DNA from: an uncultured Acidimicrobiales bacterium | GTDB lineage: Bacteria; Actinomycetota; Acidimicrobiia; Acidimicrobiales; SZUA-35 | Assembly (NCBI GenBank): GCA_937922045.1 | Contig: CAKZXA010000001.1 | Span: forward strand, 62,001-126,000 | Length of the DNA: 64,000 bases | Direction: 5' to 3' | Part shown: positions 51,053-57,707 of the stretch, piece by piece | How positions within the stretch are numbered: the stretch's first letter is position 1 | Layout: every line of letters begins with the position of its first letter | Made by a program: the position numbers and the translations under genes | The notes under the pieces: model-generated | Databases searched by the model: none | Told to the model about the DNA's origin: nothing | Seen by the model: the letters and a program-made list of their open reading frames with translations, nothing else

Positions 51053-51865
51053 TCAGCCAACGATCATGCCACCATCGCAGCTGATGACCTCACCAACGGT
51101 GAAGCTGCCGGCCCGTGAACAGAGGAAGATGGCGAGGCCAGCAATGTCTTGGGCCGTGCCGACCCGGCCAACCGGTGTGCGATCGCCGACCGCATCCCAA
51201 TCGGTGTTGTCGACATCACCACCGCCGCCGACACCGGTCGACAACATCCACGTCGGAAAGGGTCCGGGAGCGATGGCGTTGACCAGAATATGACGTCGGG
51301 CCAGGGTTGAGGCCATGTGCCGGGTCAAGGCGTGAACGGCCGCTTTCGAGGTGCCGTAGGAGTACGTCTCGAAGGCAGGCGTCTGAATCCCGTCGATCGA
51401 ACCGATAGTGACCACTCGGGAGGGTGCCGCGGCGCTGGCGGAAGCTTCGAGCAGGCCGACAAGCCGCTGCGTTAGAAAGAAAACACCCTTCACGTTGGTG
51501 TCCATCACCTTGTCCCAGCCCTTCTCGGGAAAGTCATCGAACGGGGCGCCCCAGGAGACACCGGCATTGTTGATCAGAATGTCGAGATGGTCTTCGCGCT
51601 CGCTGAGTGCGCTCACCAGGTGCTCGACTCCTTCGAGATTCGAAAGGTCGGCGGGCAGCGCCACACACGTACCGCCGTAGGTTTCACTCAAACGTAGAGC
51701 CGTCGCCTCACATACGTCAGCCTTGCGGGAGCTGATGTACACCTTGGCCCCGTTGGCCAGAAGTCCAGCGGCGATCATCTCCCCGATTCCACGGGAACCC
51801 CCCGTCACCAATGCCACCTTGCCAGCAACCGAAAACAGCTCATCGATCTTCATCTCTTGAGTCAC
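51053..51865 (-). CDS. Short-chain dehydrogenase/reductase
   Basis: 270-aa NAD(P)-dependent SDR. It has the cofactor loop VTGGSRGIG, NNAG (ILINNAGVSWG), catalytic Ser (IGSIDG) and YGTSK (Tyr/Lys), and ends GEVISCDGGMIVG. Similar to the RhlG/2-dehydro-oxidoreductase group; substrate not predictable. GTG 51865 has TACGCT 7 nt upstream and no ribosome-binding site. It is inserted between rpmF and yceD together with the next gene. Confidence 0.9.
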   Translation of the reverse strand: MTQEMKIDELFSVAGKVALVTGGSRGIGEMIAAGLLANGAKVYISSRKADVCEATALRLSETYGGTCVALPADLSNLEGVEHLVSALSEREDHLDILINNAGVSWGAPFDDFPEKGWDKVMDTNVKGVFFLTQRLVGLLEASASAAAPSRVVTIGSIDGIQTPAFETYSYGTSKAAVHALTRHMASTLARRHILVNAIAPGPFPTWMLSTGVGGGGDVDNTDWDAVGDRTPVGRVGTAQDIAGLAIFLCSRAGSFTVGEVISCDGGMIVG

Positions 51866-51872
51866 GAGCGCA

Positions 51873-51878
51873 AGCGTA
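51873..51878 (-). promoter_or_regulatory. Candidate -10 of a leaderless promoter (TACGCT)
   Basis: TACGCT, 7 nt, then the SDR GTG at 51865; lies in the 27-bp gap after the phosphoesterase gene. Confidence 0.38.
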
Positions 51879-51892
51879 GTTGGGAACGACTT

Positions 51893-53926
51893 CTAGGCTT
51901 CAACCGTAAAGCGATCGACCAGTTCGGGTTCCGGCGGCGTTCGGGTCGTGACCACCGGACGACCGTCTACCCAGGTCAGATTCCACGACGGGACATGAGC
52001 GAAGCCAACGACGAAGCCTTCGATGTCATCGTCGCTCACCTTGAAACGAACAAAGTGTTTGTAACCCTCATGGGCGATGCCGGCAAAGAGCTCGTTGAGG
52101 TTGAGCCGCCATAACTGAGCGACCAGCAGATACAACGTCAGCATGAAGAGGCCAGCGGCCGAACCGGCGGCGAAGGCGACGATCAGATAGACCAGGGCGT
52201 CGGAACCGCCACTGTCGACCGCTACTTGGGCTGCCAATCGACCGGTGAGGCCGATGCCGATCGCGTGGAGGATGAGGTGGGCGCTAGAGGCCACAGCCAC
52301 GGTGATCTTCGGCGCCCCATGTGCTCCAGCCAGACCAACCCAGGCCAGCATCATCACCGGCCACAGAGCCAAACCGGCCAATCGGTTGCCGCTGAAGGTG
52401 ACGACGTCGAGCAGGCTGCGCCAGTCGAATGGGCCACCCGCCATACGCTCGACCGCCGCGGTCCGGTCGAGACCGGTGCCAGCGATAGCGGCCCAAGCAA
52501 AGAGCGTGTAGACCCCACCCAGGAGGGTGGCCAGACGCGGATTGCGCAGGGGAAAGCGCCACATGGCGGTGAAGCCGAGAGCGGCTGAGCGGCGCTGAGA
52601 CGGCCAGAGTTTCTCTGCTGTGTAGGTCACGTCATTGTCGCCACCAAAGTCGGAAGCAACATCGACCGCCCTTGGAGCTTCGCGGGTTGACGAGAGGTAG
52701 GCGCCTCCGCCTCCAGCCACGACGAGTGTCGGCGCATCCGGATCTTCGGCGGTGTGGCGGGCATAGAAATGTTTGTCGCCGGAGAGCACGAGGCGAACCT
52801 TCAGATCGCGGTGCTCACCGTGCGCATTCTCGGAGCCAACGGTTCTCGTCACAAAATAGTTGAGACGGTCCCATCCATCATCGGCCGACGGCTTCGGCCC
52901 AAAGGCGGCGCTCACCGAGTTGAGCGCTCGTTTGAAGGCGCTGGGTGGCGTGCGCTCCAGCCACGACGGCTTGGCTGTACAGAGCACGAGGCGAGACCCA
53001 TCCGGCAACATCGCTGCCGCCTTCTTGAAGTACTCCATTTGAGGAGCATCGATCTCGGCGTCGAGAGCTATGTCGATACCCCAGAGCCACCAACGATCGG
53101 TGAGCTGCACCGCGAAATAGGAACGCGTCTGATGACTGCGCCAGCCGCGATAGGTGGGTCGATCGCCGCCGGGTACATAGGCGGTGAAGCGGTCGAGGAA
53201 GGAGGCGAGGCCGTCGTACCAGTCGTGATTGCCCGGGATGGCAAAGAGGGGCACCTTGGGGCGATGGCTCGCGCCCAAAGCGGTGCGGTAGGGTCCGACG
53301 GTGCGATGTCGATAGTTGTCTGGACTCGCCGTTGGGTAGACCTCGTCGCCGCCCATCACGATCATGTCGCTCGGCGGTAGTTTCAGCACCGACGCGGCGG
53401 AATCGCCCTCGGGGCCGATCTCGTCACTCGGGATGTCGACGGCCTTGGCCAGATGGTGGGCGATCGTATAGGTGGCACTAAAGCCGTCGCCGAGATCGGC
53501 CACATAGTCGATCCAGAGACGCTCGTAGCCAATCGAGATTTCGTCGTCGCCCGATGATGTCCGCTCCGGCGCCGGGCGATGCCAGGCAAGCGGGTCGTTG
53601 ACGAACTCTGCCACCGGCGCGCCGGGTCCTAGCCGGTGATGGGCAACCGCAGGACGCAGCGATGCCTGAGACTCGCGGTTGTCAGCGAAGGCACTGAAGA
53701 TCGAGGCGAGGTAGGCGTGGTAGGCGCTGCGCAGAATCTCGCGCGGCGCCAGCCAGGAGATACGGCGCTTAGCCTCATAGCGCAGCGGCAGGATCCACTC
53801 TGGGGTGTCGAGCTCTGCGGGGGTCGGCCTGGCCGCTGCTGGATCATCGTTCTCGGGCAACGCCCCAGAGAGGTTTGCCGGTGGATGCGGGTTCGGCGAA
53901 GAAGAGCTGGTGGTGGGGCCTGGCAT
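51893..53926 (-). CDS. Large membrane calcineurin-like metallophosphoesterase
   Basis: 677-aa protein. After a Pro-rich start, a metallophosphoesterase domain (about 130–440) shows the metal motifs DYVADLGDGF, MGGDEVYP, IPGNHDWYDGL and LSGDKHFYARH. About five hydrophobic segments follow (for example LGGVYTLFAWAAIAGTG, LALWPVMMLAWVGLAG, LVYLIVAFAAGSAAGLFML). A soluble C-terminal domain completes it (LFAGIAHEGYKHFVRFKV, VPSWNLTWVDGRP). Similar proteins occur in actinobacteria without known substrate. ATG 53926 is used because TAAGCT lies 8 nt upstream; GTG 53932 is possible. Confidence 0.87.
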   Translation of the reverse strand: MPGPTTSSSSPNPHPPANLSGALPENDDPAAARPTPAELDTPEWILPLRYEAKRRISWLAPREILRSAYHAYLASIFSAFADNRESQASLRPAVAHHRLGPGAPVAEFVNDPLAWHRPAPERTSSGDDEISIGYERLWIDYVADLGDGFSATYTIAHHLAKAVDIPSDEIGPEGDSAASVLKLPPSDMIVMGGDEVYPTASPDNYRHRTVGPYRTALGASHRPKVPLFAIPGNHDWYDGLASFLDRFTAYVPGGDRPTYRGWRSHQTRSYFAVQLTDRWWLWGIDIALDAEIDAPQMEYFKKAAAMLPDGSRLVLCTAKPSWLERTPPSAFKRALNSVSAAFGPKPSADDGWDRLNYFVTRTVGSENAHGEHRDLKVRLVLSGDKHFYARHTAEDPDAPTLVVAGGGGAYLSSTREAPRAVDVASDFGGDNDVTYTAEKLWPSQRRSAALGFTAMWRFPLRNPRLATLLGGVYTLFAWAAIAGTGLDRTAAVERMAGGPFDWRSLLDVVTFSGNRLAGLALWPVMMLAWVGLAGAHGAPKITVAVASSAHLILHAIGIGLTGRLAAQVAVDSGGSDALVYLIVAFAAGSAAGLFMLTLYLLVAQLWRLNLNELFAGIAHEGYKHFVRFKVSDDDIEGFVVGFAHVPSWNLTWVDGRPVVTTRTPPEPELVDRFTVEA

Positions 53927-53934
53927 AGCCACGT

Positions 53935-53940
53935 AGCTTA
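53935..53940 (-). promoter_or_regulatory. Candidate -10 of a leaderless promoter (TAAGCT)
   Basis: TAAGCT, 8 nt, then ATG 53926 of the phosphoesterase gene. Confidence 0.35.
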
Positions 53941-53972
53941 GTTCGCTCGCCCGCTAGCCCATCCGGCGGTGC

Positions 53973-54554
53973 TTAGCTTTGGGATGAATCGTCGAGATCT
54001 AGCGAGGAAAGGGCGTCCCAGCGCGGATCGGTAGCGGCCGCCCGCTCGGCTGCCCGTTCAGCCTCAGCCTCGTCAAACGTCAGCGCCGGATAGCGGTCGG
54101 GGTCGGGGCCAGCGCAATCGACTCGGCAGAGCGGGGCGAGCGGCAGCGAGAGGGCGACGGCGTCAGCGACCACTGGAACCAGATCGATCTGGTCGCCATG
54201 GAAGTCGATAATGTCACTGTCGGTCGGAGCGTGGACCTGAAAGATCTCGTCGATGAGAACATCCATTGGGCCACCGGTGGGCTCTAGACAGCGGCGGCAG
54301 TCGCCTTCCCACCGGAAGGTGACGGTGCCCAGCGCGGTTACTCCACGCTCCATCGATTCAATGGTGATTCTGCCTTGTACCGGGTCTTCGGTTGTGCGCG
54401 AGGACACGACCTCCCGACGACCGAGGATGATCTCGACGTGCTCCACTTGGCGCTGGCCGAGACGTTTCCGCAGCTCGGTTACCGACACCATGAGTTTCGG
54501 TGGCTGATCTGGGGGCGTCTCGACCGGTGACGGTTCTGGCGATTCAATAGTCAC
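53973..54554 (-). CDS. yceD: YceD/DUF177 family protein
   Basis: 193-aa family member linked to ribosome/rRNA accumulation and usually paired with rpmF. It has VSVTELRKRLGQRQVEHVEI, the first Cys pair CRRCLEP, and the second CRVDCAGPDPDRYPAL. It ends in an acidic tail (LSSLDLDDSSQS). GTG 54554 is preferred: TATCCT lies 8 nt upstream, while an ATG at 54608 overlaps sepIVA by 29 bp without a ribosome-binding site. Confidence 0.88.
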   Translation of the reverse strand: MTIESPEPSPVETPPDQPPKLMVSVTELRKRLGQRQVEHVEIILGRREVVSSRTTEDPVQGRITIESMERGVTALGTVTFRWEGDCRRCLEPTGGPMDVLIDEIFQVHAPTDSDIIDFHGDQIDLVPVVADAVALSLPLAPLCRVDCAGPDPDRYPALTFDEAEAERAAERAAATDPRWDALSSLDLDDSSQS

Positions 54555-54562
54555 GCCTTCCC

Positions 54563-54568
54563 AGGATA
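54563..54568 (-). promoter_or_regulatory. Candidate -10 of a leaderless promoter (TATCCT)
   Basis: TATCCT, 8 nt, then the yceD GTG at 54554. Confidence 0.33.
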
Positions 54569-54579
54569 GGACGCGCTCG

Positions 54580-55323
54580 TCAGAAGTCGTCGTAGTCGGC
54601 GTCTTCATCGTCGTAGTCGTCGCTGTGTCCGTGCTCGCCGTTCACGAGGTCGATGCGGCCATTGCGCTCGGCTGCCGCGCTGATGATCTCTTCGGTGGTG
54701 GTCAAGGCTGTGCCGAGCAGACGCTGACGACCTTTCTTCACCGTGCCAGCGGTGCGGGCCAGGATCTGCTCGAAGCTGGCCAAACGTTGATCGCAGTAGT
54801 CCTCGACCTGCCGCTTGATCGTGTTGGCCTCTTCTGTCGCCTCGGCCACGATCTGGCGCGACCGATGCTCGGCTGCCTTCACGACCTGTTGACGTTCGAC
54901 CATCCGGCCGACCTGAGCCCGACCCTCATCGATCAGATCTTGATGTTCTTGGCGTGCCCGAGCCACGAAGTCGTCGCGCTCTTTGAGCAGCCAACGCGCC
55001 GCTCGCAGCTCTTCGGGCAACCGTTCCTGGGCTTGCTCAAGCAGATGCAAGAGTTCATCGCGATTGACCTTGACGGTGTTCGACATCGGCAGAGGTCGAG
55101 CCTCGGCCAACATCTCGATGGCCTCTTCGAGCAGGTCTTCTACTTCGGGAACCGAATAGGGGTTTGGCAACGGCTCCTCGTTCACGGAGCCACCATCCTG
55201 GTGGGCATCATCGCCCTGATACTCGTCAGACTCATACTCTTCTTCGTACTCATCGTCCGGATAATCGTCGGGCTCCGAACGAAGGATCCGGCGTTCGGCG
55301 CGGCGGTACTCGGTGTTGCTCAT
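54580..55323 (-). CDS. sepIVA: SepIVA/DivIVA-like septation protein
   Basis: 247-aa coiled-coil protein. An acidic N-terminus (DDYPDDEYEEEYESDEYQGD) precedes the SepIVA-like core (VPEVEDLLEEAIEMLAEARP, NRDELLHLLEQAQERLPEEL) and a long helix (RMVERQQVVKAAEHRSRQIV, DYCDQRLASFEQILARTAGT). An acidic Tyr-rich end follows (DDYDDEDADYDDF). Mycobacterial SepIVA (Rv2927c) shares the core and the position next to the DUF177/rnc genes, and is essential for septation. The central coiled coil here is shorter. The ATG overlaps the coaD stop as ATGA. Confidence 0.82.
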   Translation of the reverse strand: MSNTEYRRAERRILRSEPDDYPDDEYEEEYESDEYQGDDAHQDGGSVNEEPLPNPYSVPEVEDLLEEAIEMLAEARPLPMSNTVKVNRDELLHLLEQAQERLPEELRAARWLLKERDDFVARARQEHQDLIDEGRAQVGRMVERQQVVKAAEHRSRQIVAEATEEANTIKRQVEDYCDQRLASFEQILARTAGTVKKGRQRLLGTALTTTEEIISAAAERNGRIDLVNGEHGHSDDYDDEDADYDDF

Positions 55324-55847
55324 GAACCATCGCTCTTTCGATTGGTGCCGGCGGCCAGATGACTCTTCAGGCCGTCGACGACGTTAGGAGGAACAACTAA
55401 TCCCACGTCTCCGCCCCGCGATGCTATCTCACGGATGTAGCGAGAGGAGATCAGGGCGGCATCGCCAATGCCGGGAAGGAAGACGGTTGGTAGCCCTGGT
55501 GGGTCGCTGGTCGCAGCATTCATGTTGGCTTGCAGCATCTCGGCATCGAGATCGGAGACACTGCGCACACCCTTCAGAAGGCAGTCAGCACCCAGATCTG
55601 CGGCGGCAGTCGTTACCAGACCGGTGAACAAGGCGACCTCGACAACACCACGACCTCGATCGATGTCGGCCACCGATTCGGTGAGCAGCTTGGCCCGAGT
55701 CGGCCCGTCAAACATGCCAGAAGCCTTCCCCGGATTATGGCCGACGGCGACGATCACCTTGTCGAACAATCGAGTCGCAGCACCAATAATGGCAAGATGC
55801 CCGTTGTGCACGGGATCGAAAGACCCTGGGTACAGAGCCACGGTCAT
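55320..55847 (-). CDS. coaD: Phosphopantetheine adenylyltransferase
   Basis: Penultimate step of coenzyme A synthesis. The 175-aa product has YPGSFDPVHNGHLAII, LLKGVRSVSDLDAEMLQANM, NAA, and ISSRYIREIASRGGDV. GGAG lies 7 nt before the ATG. Coupled to sepIVA. rsmD, its usual upstream neighbour, is separated by an opposing cupin gene. Confidence 0.96.
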   Translation of the reverse strand: MTVALYPGSFDPVHNGHLAIIGAATRLFDKVIVAVGHNPGKASGMFDGPTRAKLLTESVADIDRGRGVVEVALFTGLVTTAAADLGADCLLKGVRSVSDLDAEMLQANMNAATSDPPGLPTVFLPGIGDAALISSRYIREIASRGGDVGLVVPPNVVDGLKSHLAAGTNRKSDGS

Positions 55848-55996
55848 GGAGCATCTCCGGTTTCTGCGTCCGACGTAGGTTCGAATTCGTCCGCCGATGG
55901 CTTCGCAGACGTTGCTGGCAACAGTAGCCGCAGTGCTCGGTCCGATCGCGTCATTGACCCGGCCTTTTGGACTGGTCCGCCATCAGGACTGGGGGC

Positions 55997-56002
55997 TAGC
56001 CT
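55997..56002 (+). promoter_or_regulatory. Candidate -10 of a leaderless promoter (TAGCCT)
   Basis: TAGCCT, 6 nt, then the cupin ATG at 56009. Confidence 0.48.
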
Positions 56003-56008
56003 GACGTA

Positions 56009-56560
56009 ATGAGCGTTCTCGACGATTTTGTGGGCCAGTGCCGTGCGCTAGCCCACTCTCCAACCGCCGAAAATGAGATAGCGGCAGCCACCCGGGATCT
56101 GATTACCGCACCGGATGCGATCAAGGCCTGTGCTCCGTCTTTGAACCCAACAGCGAGTTCTGGTGGCGATGAAGCCACCATCTTTGAGGATGACACGTTG
56201 ACCGTGATGGTTCTCGCCACGCCGCCCGGCATCGACCAGCCACCCCACGACCATGAAATGAGCGCCATCATCGGCATCTATGGGGGCGGTGAGGTCCATC
56301 GCTTCTACCGGCGTGTCGAGTCCGAGCCCGCGATCGTTGCCTCGGGCGGCAAGACGATTCGCGCCGGTGAGACACTCACGATGGGCCCAACGGCGATACA
56401 CGCCATCGCGGCCGAAGGCGATGAGGTCTGTTACGCCGTGCACACCTACCTCGGTCGATTGTCGACCGTGGAACGCAGCCTGTTCAATCCCGACACGCTG
56501 CTCCCTGAACCGATGGACCTAGCTCGGTACGAGCAGTACTGTCGACCGCTGGCACCTTGA
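56009..56560 (+). CDS. Cysteine dioxygenase-like cupin
   Basis: 183-aa cupin with the metal motif PPHDHEMSAIIGIYGGGEV (H80, H82, E83) and a second-half His in GPTAIHAIAAEGDE. The pattern matches the cysteine dioxygenase/3-mercaptopropionate dioxygenase-like group of thiol dioxygenases; substrate uncertain. It is the only plus-strand gene between coaD and rsmD and converges with rsmD. Confidence 0.78.
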   Translation: MSVLDDFVGQCRALAHSPTAENEIAAATRDLITAPDAIKACAPSLNPTASSGGDEATIFEDDTLTVMVLATPPGIDQPPHDHEMSAIIGIYGGGEVHRFYRRVESEPAIVASGGKTIRAGETLTMGPTAIHAIAAEGDEVCYAVHTYLGRLSTVERSLFNPDTLLPEPMDLARYEQYCRPLAP

Positions 56561-56594
56561 CATCTACTACTCGGAGCGACATCTACTCGGAGCG
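56559..56594. repeat. Tandem direct repeat at the rsmD/cupin 3' ends
   Basis: Copies GACATCTACTACTCGGAGC (56559–56577) and GACATCTACTCGGAGCG (56578–56594) differ by an inserted 3 nt. On the minus strand the unit contains the last rsmD codons and TAG stop. It fills the gap between the convergent stops. Confidence 0.85.
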
Positions 56595-57101
56595 TCGAGC
56601 GAGCACAACGTGGGCCCGCCCATACTTCTTACGACGGATCTCAACCCAACGATCGGTGAGTTCGATCGGGGTGTCGGCGTGGCCGACGAGCATGCCGGCC
56701 TCGATCTGATCGAGCAGGGTCTGCCACGGATCATCGGCGTAAGGGGGATCGCAGAAGGCGAGATCCACGGGTCCGATCGACATCAACGCCGACTCCACGG
56801 TGGCGCCAACGACCGTCGCCTGATCATCGAAGCCAAGGTCTGAAAGGTTCCGGCGAACGGTGGCTTGAGCGGTTCGGTCGCGATCGACGAAGGTGACGTG
56901 GGCGGCGCCACGACTAATGCATTCAATGCCGAAAGAGCCGCTTCCGGCAAAGAGATCCACAACCCGTACGTCGTCGAGGTCGAGTCGGACCTCGATCATA
57001 TTGAAGATGCCCTCTTTGGCCCGATCGGTGATCGGCCGGGTGGTGCGCCCCTCGGGCGCAACGAGCTTTCGACCACGGGCCGAACCGGCGATAACACGCA
57101 T
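56583..57101 (-). CDS. rsmD: 16S rRNA (guanine(966)-N2)-methyltransferase
   Basis: 172-aa methyltransferase with MRVIAGSARGRKLVAPEG, ITDRAKEGIFNMI, the AdoMet loop VVDLFAGSGSFGIECISRGA and the catalytic DPPY (LAFCDPPYADDP). ATG 57101 has TAGGGT exactly 6 nt upstream and no ribosome-binding site. Its 3' end is tandemly duplicated. Confidence 0.95.
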   Translation of the reverse strand: MRVIAGSARGRKLVAPEGRTTRPITDRAKEGIFNMIEVRLDLDDVRVVDLFAGSGSFGIECISRGAAHVTFVDRDRTAQATVRRNLSDLGFDDQATVVGATVESALMSIGPVDLAFCDPPYADDPWQTLLDQIEAGMLVGHADTPIELTDRWVEIRRKKYGRAHVVLARRSE

Positions 57102-57107
57102 TTCAGC

Positions 57108-57117
57108 ACCCTATCCT
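57108..57117. promoter_or_regulatory. Overlapping divergent -10 hexamers (TAGGGT / TATCCT)
   Basis: ACCCTATCCT reads TATCCT on the plus strand (57112–57117), 6 nt before GTG 57124. It reads TAGGGT on the minus strand (57113–57108), 6 nt before the rsmD ATG. The hexamers share TA, and the two start codons are only 22 bp apart. Confidence 0.5.
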
Positions 57118-57123
57118 TAGCTG

Positions 57124-57297
57124 GTGCCCCTCCCCGATCTCGAAATAGTGTGCGTCGACTGCGGCGGGCTCTGTCGCCCACTCGGCTGGTTCATTGAAGA
57201 CGGCGAGGTCGATGAGGGCACCGTGATGCCCTATCGCTGTGTCGATTGCCTCGATCGTTGGGATGTCGTCATCAGCACGCCCGAGGATGGACAATGA
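57124..57297 (+). CDS. 57-aa zinc-ribbon-like protein coupled to the HIT gene
   Basis: GTG 57124 opens a 57-residue frame with CVDCGGLC (C10, C13, C17) and CVDC (C39, C42), a likely four- or five-Cys zinc site. The linker GWFIEDGEVDEGTVMPYR lies between. Its TGA overlaps the HIT gene ATG as ATGA, indicating coupled translation, and TATCCT lies 6 nt before the GTG. Not recognised as a named family. Confidence 0.72.
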   Translation: MPLPDLEIVCVDCGGLCRPLGWFIEDGEVDEGTVMPYRCVDCLDRWDVVISTPEDGQ

Positions 57298-57707
57298 CCG
57301 TCGAAGACTGTGTCTTCTGCAACATCGTGGCTGGCACGCTCCCGAGCCGCCGGGTCTATGAAGACGAACACACCCTGGCCTTCCTCGACATAAACCCCAT
57401 CACGATCGGGCACACGCTGGTGATCCCAAAACGCCATGCCACCGATCTGTACGACATCGACCCCGACGACCTGGCCAACGTCGCCCGCAGCGCTAAAAAG
57501 GTGGCCATCTTGCTCACCGAACGGCTCGGTTCTGATGGCGTCAACCTTTTACACGCCACCGGCGCCGCAGCATGGCAGACAGAGTTCCACCTCCACATCC
57601 ACGTGATGCCGCGCGTAGCCAATGATCTTCCGTTTCCGTTTCCCATCCGGGGCGCCACCGATGACGAACTGCAGCAAACCCACCGGCAAATATCAGCTCT
57701 TCAGTAA
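57294..57707 (+). CDS. HIT-family nucleotide hydrolase
   Basis: 137-aa histidine-triad protein: DCVFCNIVAGTLPSRRVYED, FLDINPITIGHTLVIPKRH and the triad TEFHLHIHVMPR. Such enzymes hydrolyse adenosine phosphoramidates or dinucleoside polyphosphates. The N-terminal CxxC plus a downstream His is typical of zinc-containing HIT proteins. Convergent with recG, with a 15-bp overlap of the 3' ends. Confidence 0.93.
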   Translation: MTVEDCVFCNIVAGTLPSRRVYEDEHTLAFLDINPITIGHTLVIPKRHATDLYDIDPDDLANVARSAKKVAILLTERLGSDGVNLLHATGAAAWQTEFHLHIHVMPRVANDLPFPFPIRGATDDELQQTHRQISALQ

